A DNA stretch of 64,000 bases from Firmicutes bacterium UBA6806. Its GTDB lineage: Bacteria; Bacillota; Clostridia; Peptostreptococcales; Acidaminobacteraceae. The stretch is from NCBI GenBank assembly GCA_002452745.1, contig DKFC01000044.1, positions 132,763 through 196,762 of the forward strand, read 5' to 3'. Below the pieces are notes generated by a model. The model made no database searches. It worked only from the letters and a program-made list of their open reading frames with translations, and had not been told where the DNA came from. Below are positions 24,992 to 33,288 of this stretch, piece after piece (the stretch's first letter is position 1; every line of letters starts with the position of its first letter). The position numbers and the translations under genes are program-made.

Positions 24992-26488
24992 TCATTGCTT
25001 TAAAGCAACACAGTTGCCACCATTTTGTTTGGCCTGATAGAGCATTGCATCCGCCACCTTATAGGCCTCTTTAAAGTTCATTTGATTCACATCTATGTTT
25101 GAATAGGCGCCAATACTCACACCAATCGCTGGTAATTTAATGCCGTTTTCATATTGTTGATATCCCAGTTCCTCCAAGACGCGATTTGCAATGACCTCAC
25201 AGGCATTCTCAAAGCAGTCTGCCAGAATGATACAAAATTCATCGCCTCCCAAGCGACCAATTAAGTCTTTGCTTCGGATGCATTTCTTCATGGCCCTTAC
25301 AACGCCAATTATCACAGCATCACCCGTTGGATGCCCAAAAGTATCATTGATCTTTTTGAATTTATCTATGTCAATAATCATCATACAAACTGTCCCTTCT
25401 TTAATAGACTCATACTTTCTCTCAAGGGTTCTTCGATTGTATATTTGCGTCAACCCATCCAGTTCCGCTTTTTCCTTAAGTTCAAATTGACGAATCATCT
25501 GTGAAGTCGTATCTCTTAAAACAGCAACGCCACCACCCATTTTCCCATTTGTCATGACGAGATGATGAATTTTGAGTTCAAAATACCGTGTCTCCACCCC
25601 TGTATCAAACCTCAGCTGATGCACCAAATCTTTGCCGCTGGTATAAATTTCATTTAAGTCTTCTCTGTCTATCAATGTTCCAAATTCACTCAAAAACCGA
25701 GTTGCCGCTGTATTGCTCTCCAGTATTTTTCCCTCTTTTGACAGGACAAAGATTCCCTCCTCCAACGAATTGATAACCCAGTCCTTTGCCAGTGGCGATA
25801 CAGATAAAAAATCATATTTGAAGATGCCCACACTGATAAAAAAATAGGGTAAACACATAATCGCCGACATTGGAATTGAAAATCCTTGATTCTCAAACCA
25901 GTATTGTTTGGCAATCAGCAGAACCAGTGCAAGTAAAAAACCTGTGGAAATCATAATGACTTGCCTCTGCATGCTTTTAAAAATTTTCGCCAAATGTATG
26001 AATAAAAGCAAGGTTGCAAAAGCAAATAGAAAAAATCGGATCAAGACGAAAAAAATACCAAGGCCAGTCGATGTCACAATTAGATCAAAAGAACCTTCTG
26101 ACTCAATTAGATACACGCTAGATCTCATGAGATGATGCATGGGATCAGTGAATAAAAGAATCATGGCAATGCTGTTTAACACAACAAACAATTGCATGAT
26201 TGATTTGTGAATCTTGTTTTCTGCCTCCGTATAACAGACGACAAACCAATAATCCACAACCGAAACAAATGCCATCCCAAACTGAATGATATTTCTAAAG
26301 AAAACCTTTGATCCCAAATCGTGAACGAAGAGTTCAAAAATCGTCCCCAATGTCCATATAACCATAAAAATCATAGCATACATAAAGTATTTAGAACATT
26401 TTTCCTCTCGATTGTGGTAGCTAAACGCCCCAAGCAAACTGATGACCACCAGTGAAACCATGTTCAAAAAAATATATATAAACTGCAT
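24992..26488 (-). CDS. Membrane diguanylate cyclase (7TM-PAS-GGDEF)
   Basis: A 498-residue protein. Residues 1-220 hold about seven hydrophobic helices like the histidine-kinase N-terminal 7TM sensor domain. A PAS-like segment spans about 225-330. A GGDEF domain follows, starting with DGLTQIYNRRTLE, with the active-site loop RLGGDEF intact, so it should make cyclic di-GMP. No inhibitory RxxD site is obvious just before the loop. It is monocistronic, with a GAGGG ribosome site. Confidence 0.9.
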   Translation of the reverse strand: MQFIYIFLNMVSLVVISLLGAFSYHNREEKCSKYFMYAMIFMVIWTLGTIFELFVHDLGSKVFFRNIIQFGMAFVSVVDYWFVVCYTEAENKIHKSIMQLFVVLNSIAMILLFTDPMHHLMRSSVYLIESEGSFDLIVTSTGLGIFFVLIRFFLFAFATLLLFIHLAKIFKSMQRQVIMISTGFLLALVLLIAKQYWFENQGFSIPMSAIMCLPYFFISVGIFKYDFLSVSPLAKDWVINSLEEGIFVLSKEGKILESNTAATRFLSEFGTLIDREDLNEIYTSGKDLVHQLRFDTGVETRYFELKIHHLVMTNGKMGGGVAVLRDTTSQMIRQFELKEKAELDGLTQIYNRRTLERKYESIKEGTVCMMIIDIDKFKKINDTFGHPTGDAVIIGVVRAMKKCIRSKDLIGRLGGDEFCIILADCFENACEVIANRVLEELGYQQYENGIKLPAIGVSIGAYSNIDVNQMNFKEAYKVADAMLYQAKQNGGNCVALKQ

Positions 26489-26628
26489 ATTTTCCCTCGA
26501 TTCAAGCCTTGAATTTGCATCTTGCTCATTTCGACTCGCCTTTATACGCGTCAGTAATTAATTGTAACATCTGTGTGGTCACTATTCCAAGCGTTTTTAT
26601 GCATTCTCATTTTGAGCAACCTCTTTTG

Positions 26629-27513
26629 TCACAGTCCTTCATGCCAAATATTTTGAAGCATCGACGCTATTTTTGAGAACATTCTTTCCTTCTCTTTTCG
26701 ACTTATAAATCCAAAATGTAAATCTACATAGAGGTCAAGTCCCCGCCATATTTTTATTTTATTCTCTTTTGCAAGTTGTTCTGCAATGGGTTCTGCCAAC
26801 AGTGAACAGGCCATTCCTTGATCTACAAGCCTGCCAATTAGAACCTCGTCATCAACATACATAATCTTATCAGGTTCGTACCCTCTCAACTGAAAAAATT
26901 CATGTGTTTCTTGATAAAAGGGACAGCCCTTTGTCGTCCAAATCCAAGGATTCTTTAGGAGGATTTCCATTGAAACCGCCTCGTCATTTAGATTCCAAAT
27001 TTCGGGATACACGACAACCATTTGATACGTTCGAAGTTTAATCTGCGTCATGTTTGGAGATGCGATTTTGCCATAGTAGAACCCTGCATCTATCTGTGCC
27101 TCTGACAGTGCCTGTGCCGCTTCTTCACTTCTTACGTCCTTGAAGTGAATCTCTGTTTTTGGAAATGACAACGTAATGTGTTCTATCAGCTGACTAATTC
27201 TAAGCACTTCACTATCTGTATTCAAGCCTATTTGAATAGATTTAACACCACTCCAGTTTAGTGCCTCCGCCTTCTTTTCCAAAGATTCAATTGCCAGCAG
27301 GATTGCTTCTGCATCAGATAACAGCATCTCTCCCGCCTCAGTTAAAGTCATTCCTTTTGCACTTCTATTAAAAAGTGTCAGCTCTAGTTCCGTTTCCAAA
27401 CTTCTCACTTGTGCACTAATAGCGGGTTGACTTGTCGAAAGATTCACTGACGCCTCGGTGAGATTACCTGTCTTAGAAATTTCAACAAATGCTCTTAGCT
27501 GCCTCAGTTCCAT
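26629..27513 (-). CDS. LysR family transcriptional regulator
   Basis: A 294-residue LysR protein. The winged HTH is in residues 1-60 (LRAFVEISKTGNLTEASVNL...QPAISAQVRSLE in two pieces) and the periplasmic-binding-like effector domain spans 90-290. It is divergent from the LysE-type exporter gene with 200 nt between them, the usual arrangement for a LysR activator and its exporter target. It probably senses an amino acid or analogue exported by LysE. Confidence 0.9.
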   Translation of the reverse strand: MELRQLRAFVEISKTGNLTEASVNLSTSQPAISAQVRSLETELELTLFNRSAKGMTLTEAGEMLLSDAEAILLAIESLEKKAEALNWSGVKSIQIGLNTDSEVLRISQLIEHITLSFPKTEIHFKDVRSEEAAQALSEAQIDAGFYYGKIASPNMTQIKLRTYQMVVVYPEIWNLNDEAVSMEILLKNPWIWTTKGCPFYQETHEFFQLRGYEPDKIMYVDDEVLIGRLVDQGMACSLLAEPIAEQLAKENKIKIWRGLDLYVDLHFGFISRKEKERMFSKIASMLQNIWHEGL

Positions 27514-27713
27514 AAAGATACCACCTATCCATTATAGTCATTTTAAATTCAATTAAAATCCGTATCATACTTTAAATCTTTAATCCCCGTGCCTAGTTTA
27601 TTCATCCACCACAGTCATTTGTTTTATTTATGACCCCATCAAAAAACACAATTGGACGTGCTTGCAATTTGCAATTATACTGATAAAAAACAATTTTGAA
27701 TGGAGGAAATTAT

Positions 27714-28325
27714 ATGTCTATTGGAATTGCCATGTTTTTGTACTCGCTGTCCATGTCGCTCTCCCCAGGCCCAATTAACATGATGTCGCTATCCTCAGGC
27801 GTCAACTATGGCTTTAAAAAGACCTTTGCCTTTGTATCCGGTGCAACAATTGGATTTACGCTTTTGCTGATTTTAACTGGTATTGGGCTTGCAAATACCC
27901 TCTCTCATCTAAGTGGCTTTTATAAATTCCTAGAGTCCATCGGCGCTGTTTATATAGGCTACATGGGTTATAAAGTCATGTCCTCAACCCCCCAGCTGCA
28001 AGTTGATGAAAAAGGCCTTTTAAAATTTCATCAGGGATTCTTGATGCAATGGCTCAACCCCAAAGCTTGGATTGCATGTCTTTCTGGAATTGTCGCCTTT
28101 AACTTAAAAGATTCAGACACCTTACTGGTGACATTTGTCAGCATTTACTTCCCCACTTGCTATGTGGCACTTTCCATCTGGGCATGGCTTGGGTCTAAGC
28201 TACAATTTTTAAACGGTATCAAAAACGGTGTAAAAATTTTTAATCGGCTTACGGGAATTGCCTTAATTCTCGTGGCAGTCTACCTCTTGTTCAATGCTCA
28301 CTTTGTTCCTTCCGCCGTCCTTTGA
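27714..28325 (+). CDS. LysE/RhtB family exporter
   Basis: A 203-residue inner membrane exporter with about six hydrophobic segments. The N-terminal SLSPGPINMMSLSSGVNYGFKK portion and MQWLNPKAWI are diagnostic of the LysE/RhtB family, which expels amino acids and analogues. The start behind GGAGGAAA is favoured over the upstream ATG. Its 3' end overlaps the convergent TPR-GGDEF gene by 63 nt. Confidence 0.9.
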   Translation: MSIGIAMFLYSLSMSLSPGPINMMSLSSGVNYGFKKTFAFVSGATIGFTLLLILTGIGLANTLSHLSGFYKFLESIGAVYIGYMGYKVMSSTPQLQVDEKGLLKFHQGFLMQWLNPKAWIACLSGIVAFNLKDSDTLLVTFVSIYFPTCYVALSIWAWLGSKLQFLNGIKNGVKIFNRLTGIALILVAVYLLFNAHFVPSAVL

Positions 28326-29897
28326 CCTATAGAGATGTTTGTCTGCACGTTCTATATAATCATTTATCTTCGCCAGGGTCATCTTGCCTACAAAACCGCC
28401 AACACTTATGGTGACCATCTCTGAACCCGCTGAATCATCATATGGCAGCTTAAGTGACAAAATGCTTTTTCTCATCTCATCTGCTCTCTCTATTGCCATG
28501 TTCATATCCAGTACTTTCATGTAGCAGATAAATTCTTCGCCTCCGTAACGTCCGATAAAATAATCATCATAGTCCAAATTTTTCAAGCACTTCGAAATGA
28601 TTTGGAGACATTCATCTCCCTTGAGATGTCCCCAGAAGTCATTATAATCCTTAAATCGATCTATATCAATCATGAGGATTAAGTCATATTCTTCTCGGCT
28701 CTTCTCAAGTTTTTCATGCAGTTGCTTCTTGATGCCCCTTCGGTTATAAAGCTGGGTCAGTTCATCTATTAAGCTGACCTCCATGAGGGTTTCATTTTGG
28801 GCTTTTATTTCTTTTAGTTCCTCTTTTGATTCTGAAATCTCTCTTGTGAGCTTTTCACTCAGCTTTTTATTCTTTTCAAATTCACTTTTTTCTTTATAAT
28901 AATCAAATTCAAGCGCCAACAGTTCCAGCTTCATCGACAAATTGCTGGCTTCAATCTCTCTTTCCTTCTGATAGTATAATTTATGATAGTGAAGTGCCTG
29001 CTCAAACGCTCTGTTTGCTTCATGATAATCCACTAGTTTTTTATAAATCACACTTATCTGTAGCTCTAAGTGACTCTCAATTGCAAAATTCAGCGCCTCT
29101 AATAAACTGTGTTTGGGACTTCTTCCTACTTTTTCGTTCATTTCCGAGAAACCAATCAAAGCTTCAACCAAGTAGAATTTGTTGTTCACTTGATTAAATA
29201 ATTTCAATGCTGATATATAGTGTTCATTGGCCTGAATAAAATCCCCCTGAACTGAGTCAATCTGCCCTAGCTTGGTTTGCGCTTGCCCCTTGGTTATAGG
29301 ATCACTTGTGTTTATTGAGTGTTCATACGCCCTTTCAAAATAAAGCCTTGCCTGTTCGTAATCCTTCTGAAGATAATAGATTTCTCCAATGTTGGCATTT
29401 ATAATAGATATGTTTTGCAAAATGTCTTGACACTCTGATATTTTCAGCGACTTTGAGTAATATTCAAATGCTCTTTTATAATCACCCGCCACTCTGTAAA
29501 TCTCTCCAATATTATTCAGAATGCTCGATTCGAGTTTTGGATTTTCGATGGTTTTAAACAGTTCATTTGCAGTAGTGAAATGATCGAGGGATGTCTTATA
29601 ATCACCATAGTAAAAATAGATAATCCCTATGATATTTCTGACTTTTAAAATGCCCTCTGAATCCTCAAATGCCTCAAAGATATCAAGTGCCCTCAAAGCG
29701 TGTTTAAGTCCATTTGAATAGTCCGACATCACTCGGCATGAATAGGCCATGCAGAAATACGCATTTCCAACTTCTAATTCAAATCCGCTTTCTTTTGCTA
29801 TTTTATAGGCTTTCTGAGCGATTTCAAAAGATTTTTTTGGGTCTTGAAGTGCTGTTTTAATAGATACATCAAGAATCCGTTTAACTTCCTCTATCAT
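28263..29897 (-). CDS. TPR-repeat diguanylate cyclase
   Basis: A 544-residue soluble protein. Residues 1-300 are about seven tetratricopeptide repeats (for example KAYKIAKESGFELEVGNAYFC, SSILNNIGEIYRVAGDYKRAFEYY, shown in parts). A coiled coil spans about 310-370. The GGDEF domain starts DELTQLYNRRGI and has an active GGEEF loop. The TPR array probably senses a protein partner. Start: ATG behind GAAGG, five codons inside the longest frame, which begins at a TTG. The C-terminal 20 codons are antisense to the end of lysE. Confidence 0.9.
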   Translation of the reverse strand: MIEEVKRILDVSIKTALQDPKKSFEIAQKAYKIAKESGFELEVGNAYFCMAYSCRVMSDYSNGLKHALRALDIFEAFEDSEGILKVRNIIGIIYFYYGDYKTSLDHFTTANELFKTIENPKLESSILNNIGEIYRVAGDYKRAFEYYSKSLKISECQDILQNISIINANIGEIYYLQKDYEQARLYFERAYEHSINTSDPITKGQAQTKLGQIDSVQGDFIQANEHYISALKLFNQVNNKFYLVEALIGFSEMNEKVGRSPKHSLLEALNFAIESHLELQISVIYKKLVDYHEANRAFEQALHYHKLYYQKEREIEASNLSMKLELLALEFDYYKEKSEFEKNKKLSEKLTREISESKEELKEIKAQNETLMEVSLIDELTQLYNRRGIKKQLHEKLEKSREEYDLILMIDIDRFKDYNDFWGHLKGDECLQIISKCLKNLDYDDYFIGRYGGEEFICYMKVLDMNMAIERADEMRKSILSLKLPYDDSAGSEMVTISVGGFVGKMTLAKINDYIERADKHLYRSKDGGRNKVSIEQEVDCHEN

Positions 29898-30012
29898 AGG
29901 GATAACCTTCAACTTTCAATAGATTTATAGAAAATCCTCTGCATTGCTTCTCTTAGGTTTAAAATGCAATGGTTCTCTTAATATCTATCATACAGAAAAA
30001 CAACAAAAAACA

Positions 30013-30318
30013 CTAATCATTTTGACATAAAATCATCGCAACGGCCTCCCCGATAAACCCTTCCAGCTGATGAACGCCTGTATCCGTATTCGTCATGACG
30101 ATAGCGCCAAATCCTCTGTAAGGATATCCCAACAGCATGCACTGATATCCTTGTCCCCATCCAAACGATGTCATCTCCAAATTTGTCTCCACGGTATCGA
30201 GGAACACGCCCAACCCACTCCAAGGTTTGCATCCTTGCGGCATGAGCATTTCCTTTATAAGGGTATTGGAAATCTTTAATCCTCCTCGTCCATTCCTCTT
30301 AATATCGTCGCTTGTTTT
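30013..30318 (-). pseudogene. Serine hydrolase (beta-lactamase-like) C-terminal remnant
   Basis: About 100 codons that read IKRNGRGGLKISNTLIKEML, then PWSGLGVFLDT and FGWGQGYQCMLLGYPYRG, then GAIVMTNTDTG. These match the C-terminal part of class C beta-lactamase-like serine hydrolases. The SxxK and YxN motifs and the N-terminal two thirds are missing, and an upstream in-frame stop at 30319-30321 closes the frame, so this is a truncated gene relic rather than a functional 78-residue protein. Confidence 0.75.
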
Positions 30319-30610
30319 TTATCGTTTAAACAGCTTATGAATGCCAATATAATAAAGCTCCCAATCAAATATAAATTGCATATCGATTGGCAATTGAGGT
30401 TTTGAGTTCTAGTTTCGATGATTCAAACTTCAACTTGCTTTTAGTTGTGATTTCTCAGAGACTCGCCTTTTAAAAATCATTATGCTAAACTAAGCTTAAA
30501 AATAGAGGCTGCTCTTTCTATTGGTTTATAACAGAGCAAGTGACATCAAGATATTTTTTATGTCTTTGTCTATACTAAGTATATGGTAACTGAAACGGGG
30601 TGATGAACGA

Positions 30611-31576
30611 ATGGATGACTGGTTAAAACAGATTCAAACAATTGTCGATGAAATTGACGACTGCATCAAACGGCATAGCGATGAAGCATTGACCTTGCGT
30701 TTCCTTGCTCGTAAACTTAGCTATTCTGAATTTCATATGACCAGAAAGTTTAAGGCAATTTCTGGGATGTCATTTAGAAACTACTTGAGGCAAAGACGAC
30801 TGGCGTTTGCACTAAAAGAGGTGCGTGACAGCGATAAAAGCCTCTTGGATATTGCCTTTGATTACGGCTTTTCGTCACATGAGGCCTTCACTAGATCTTT
30901 TAAAAGTCAGTATGGTATACCACCAAGCGACTATCGGAAAAAACCTGTTCCCGTGATCCTTCGTACAAAGATAAACCCCTTTGACCGCTATTTTTTAGGA
31001 TTAGGAGAGATTGGCATGATGAAATCAACTGAGGACATTAAAATTTATTTCGTAACCATCCCCGCTCATAAGTTTTTGCATATTAAAAACTACGAGAGCA
31101 ATGGATACTGGGATTTCTGGCAAAAGCAAAGCCTCATTCCAGGGCAGGATTGCGACACCATTTGCGGCTTACTGGATAGTATTAAGGGAAAATTAGACGA
31201 TAACGGTGGGAGCGATGCCAATAGCGGAAGCGGCCAAGTTATGGCCTATATAAACGATCCCGCTGGCAGGCTTTGTAACTGGGGATTTCCGAGAGCAGAA
31301 TGCTATGGAGTGAGACTTCCTGTGGATTATGACGGCGAAGTCCCCCCTCAAATGCTATTAGTGACTATTCCCGAGGCAAAGTACATCGTCTTCGAACACG
31401 GTCCATTTGACTATGAGCAGGAAAATCGCACTGTTGAAGAGAAAATGGAGCATGCAATGTCAAATTTTGATTTCACAGAATCAGAATACAGTTATGACAT
31501 GACTCCTGGACGAATCATTTACTTTTACCACGATTCAGAACGCTTTTGGAAATACATTCGCCCAGTAACAAAATGA
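30611..31576 (+). CDS. AraC family regulator with GyrI-like effector domain
   Basis: A 321-residue regulator. Residues 8-110 form the two AraC HTH motifs (TLRFLARKLSYSEFHMTRKFK and LLDIAFDYGFSSHEAFTRSFK, in the canonical positions) ending in PSDYRK. Residues 135-320 resemble the GyrI-like small-molecule-binding domain found in Rob/BmrR-type activators (FEHGPFDYEQENRTVEEKM). Such proteins sense drugs or toxic organics. No adjacent efflux gene is seen, and the direct target is unknown. Start: ATG behind GGGGTGA. The 290 nt upstream hold no gene. Confidence 0.88.
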   Translation: MDDWLKQIQTIVDEIDDCIKRHSDEALTLRFLARKLSYSEFHMTRKFKAISGMSFRNYLRQRRLAFALKEVRDSDKSLLDIAFDYGFSSHEAFTRSFKSQYGIPPSDYRKKPVPVILRTKINPFDRYFLGLGEIGMMKSTEDIKIYFVTIPAHKFLHIKNYESNGYWDFWQKQSLIPGQDCDTICGLLDSIKGKLDDNGGSDANSGSGQVMAYINDPAGRLCNWGFPRAECYGVRLPVDYDGEVPPQMLLVTIPEAKYIVFEHGPFDYEQENRTVEEKMEHAMSNFDFTESEYSYDMTPGRIIYFYHDSERFWKYIRPVTK

Positions 31577-31602
31577 ACTCCACAATAAGGATGAACATAA
31601 AA

Positions 31603-31631
31603 ATAGCGGCTTTGATTTTCAAGGCCGCTAT
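31603..31631 (-). terminator. Minus-strand terminator
   Basis: Arms ATAGCGGC/GCCGCTAT with a 13-nt loop, followed on the minus strand by TTTTTATG. It lies after the araC-like gene on the plus strand but its T tail suits minus-strand transcripts arriving from the 31.65-31.97 kb region, hinting that this region is transcribed. Confidence 0.55.
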
Positions 31632-31784
31632 ACATATGACTATTTCTAATCGTTTTCCATAGTCCATTGATTCAATTTGCTGCTTCTTAGTATGCTAGAT
31701 GTCATTTCGACTCTATCCTTTGAAGCGTCTTTCAAAATAATCTATATCCAGTAAATTTACAGTTTCAAATTTGACTTTATAGAA

Positions 31785-31821
31785 TAAAGCCCAGTTATTA
31801 AAAACACAAGGAAGGGCTTTA
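31785..31821 (-). other. Hairpin directly after the small peptide frame
   Basis: Eight-bp perfect arms TAAAGCCC/GGGCTTTA with a 21-nt loop. The first arm begins at the TAA stop of the 32-codon frame. The following T tract is interrupted (TTTATTCTAT), so it is a weak terminator at best. Confidence 0.4.
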
Positions 31822-31917
31822 GGCCGCTCCAGTGCATCCACATGAATTAAAGACAGCGGCACTACTATTGTTACCAATAATTTTGATACTGGTATTTCCG
31901 AGAAAGCCAGTCGGCAT
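31819..31917 (-). CDS. Possible 32-residue Cys-containing peptide
   Basis: A 32-codon frame starting at ATG 31917 and ending in NSCGCTGAA. Codons in its middle follow the RNY pattern seen in real genes (AAT ACC AGT ATC ... GGT AAC AAT AGT). It has a CGC motif three residues from the end region, and a hairpin starts at its stop codon. The ribosome site is poor (AAAAG), and a second frame through the same stretch stays open for about 80 codons, ending at a TAG near 31718. It could be a small peptide, a RiPP-like precursor or a relic of a longer gene. No family is recognised. Confidence 0.35.
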   Translation of the reverse strand: MPTGFLGNTSIKIIGNNSSAAVFNSCGCTGAA

Positions 31918-31950
31918 TTTTTCTTTTCATGTAGATCTCTTAAAACATAA

Positions 31951-31977
31951 ACCGGCGGATGGGTGCCCCCGGTTTAA
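31951..31977 (-). terminator. Terminator after the HxlR-type gene
   Basis: On the minus strand, AAACCGG/CCGGTTT arms flank a 13-nt loop immediately after the HxlR stop codon, followed by ATGTTTT. Confidence 0.65.
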
Positions 31978-32300
31978 TTGTCATTGACCAACTTCATGTG
32001 TTCAGTCCCCCAGAGATTCATGGCCTCTAAAATCGGCTTTAAAGAATTTCCGAGTTCAGTAAGTGAATACTCCACTTTGGGCGGAACTTCAGGATATACT
32101 TTTCTATCAATAATGCCATCTGTCTCTAACTGCCTCAACTGTTGAGTTAACATCTTCTGGCTTATGCCATGAATCCCTTTGCTCAGTTCTGAAAACCGCT
32201 GAGTTCCGTTGTTCATTAGATTTCTAATAATCAAGACTTTCCATTTATGGCCTATCAAGTTAACTGTGTGCTCAATAGGGCAAGACTTATCACAGGGCAT
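31974..32300 (-). CDS. HxlR family transcriptional regulator
   Basis: A 108-residue winged-helix regulator of the HxlR/YodB type. It begins CPIEHTVNLIGHKWKVLIIRNL with the conserved N-terminal Cys (CDKSCP) that senses electrophiles or oxidants in several relatives, followed by the wing DRKVYPEVPPKVEYSLTELG. It is divergent from a cupin-VOC operon, with a candidate operator between them, so it is the likely repressor of these two genes. Confidence 0.9.
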   Translation of the reverse strand: MPCDKSCPIEHTVNLIGHKWKVLIIRNLMNNGTQRFSELSKGIHGISQKMLTQQLRQLETDGIIDRKVYPEVPPKVEYSLTELGNSLKPILEAMNLWGTEHMKLVNDN

Positions 32301-32336
32301 GACGCCACCTCCTATTAATCAATCCATACTAACCTT

Positions 32337-32355
32337 TTGGTTCGTACAGAACTAA
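32337..32355. promoter_or_regulatory. Candidate HxlR operator
   Basis: An inverted repeat TTGGTTC-GTACA-GAACTAA (6 of 7 matches) lies between the divergent HxlR and cupin genes. HxlR/YodB proteins bind similar short palindromes. An overlapping AACC-TTTT-GGTT repeat lies at 32331-32342. Confidence 0.5.
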
Positions 32356-32476
32356 AAAGTGCCTTCTTGCCAAAAGAAAGCAACTATACTATGATAACTC
32401 TACAATAAGTCATCTATAAATTCAAGCGCTTGTGTTTTATTTATGGTTAAAAACGATATTAAAAGGAGAATTTATT

Positions 32477-32806
32477 ATGGACAAGTTGAATCTTGAAACA
32501 CTTTTGACATTTTCAGCAGAAAAAAGCACTCGCAAAGCACTTTTTACAGAAGGCGAATTAGACTTGGGACTTTTGCTGTATAAACCTGGACAGACAACAC
32601 CAGATCATAAACACTCAGATATAGATGAGTTTTTCTACATCATTTCTGGTCAAGGCACCATCACGATAGATCATCAACCCATCGAAGTTAAGGAGAAGGA
32701 TATTATCTTTTCCCCCCGATGTGAATTGCATGGCTTTCAAAACACGTCTTCATCTGACTGGATCGTCCTCCAAATCAAACTAACTCGAATAAAAGAGGGG
32801 TGTTAA
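32477..32806 (+). CDS. Small cupin-domain protein
   Basis: A 109-residue single-domain cupin. Motif 1 appears as KPGQTTPDHKHSDIDEFFYIISGQG with the metal-binding His/Glu set, and motif 2 around SPRCELHGFQN. It may bind a metal and act on a small substrate, or be a ligand-binding protein. It is the first gene of a pair with a VOC protein 3 nt downstream, under the divergent HxlR regulator, suggesting handling of a reactive electrophile. The ATG behind AAGGAG is preferred over an upstream start. Confidence 0.85.
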   Translation: MDKLNLETLLTFSAEKSTRKALFTEGELDLGLLLYKPGQTTPDHKHSDIDEFFYIISGQGTITIDHQPIEVKEKDIIFSPRCELHGFQNTSSSDWIVLQIKLTRIKEGC

Positions 32807-32809
32807 TAG

Positions 32810-33190
32810 ATGTTTAAACGTATTGATCACATTGCTCTTTCTGTTAAAAATAGAGAACTCTCCATTCAGTTTTACGAAAACAATTTTGGGTTTAAGCAAT
32901 ATTTCGAACACGATGTCCCCGACGTCCCAAACATAGAAAAAGTCACTTATTTGCAATTGGGAGATACGGTGTTGGAGCTGGAAAACTGGAGAGATGAGTT
33001 CCTAAATTCAGGATACCACTTCTGCCTCATCAGCGATGACTTTGAGGCCGATTATGATAGACTTGTAAAAGCAGGGGTTGCAGTTGTAACCCCACCCCAT
33101 TTTCCCGCTCCTAGAACCCCTCGAGAAAAGGGCTGGAAAAGAGTTGTCTTCAAAGGGCCTGATAACGAACTCATTGAATTTAGAGGATAA
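32810..33190 (+). CDS. VOC family (glyoxalase/dioxygenase fold) protein
   Basis: A 126-residue vicinal-oxygen-chelate protein. It opens KRIDHIALSVKNRELSIQFYENNFGF, with the first metal His, and ends VVFKGPDNELIEFRG with the conserved Glu. These are two beta-alpha-beta-beta-beta units of the glyoxalase I fold. It starts 3 nt after the cupin stop and so is translated with it. Roles in the family include detoxification of methylglyoxal-like compounds and antibiotic binding. The substrate is unknown. Confidence 0.88.
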   Translation: MFKRIDHIALSVKNRELSIQFYENNFGFKQYFEHDVPDVPNIEKVTYLQLGDTVLELENWRDEFLNSGYHFCLISDDFEADYDRLVKAGVAVVTPPHFPAPRTPREKGWKRVVFKGPDNELIEFRG

Positions 33191-33288
33191 CTGAATTTTT
33201 ACCAAAATGTATACATCAATGACACCATAAATCATGAGCCACAGCAACTTATTGTCACTGTGGCTCTAATCTTTATAGGGACTACCTT

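Noticed and set aside
33008..33247. A 79-codon minus-strand frame opposite the VOC gene
   Set aside because: Antisense shadow without a ribosome site; the VOC protein is well supported.
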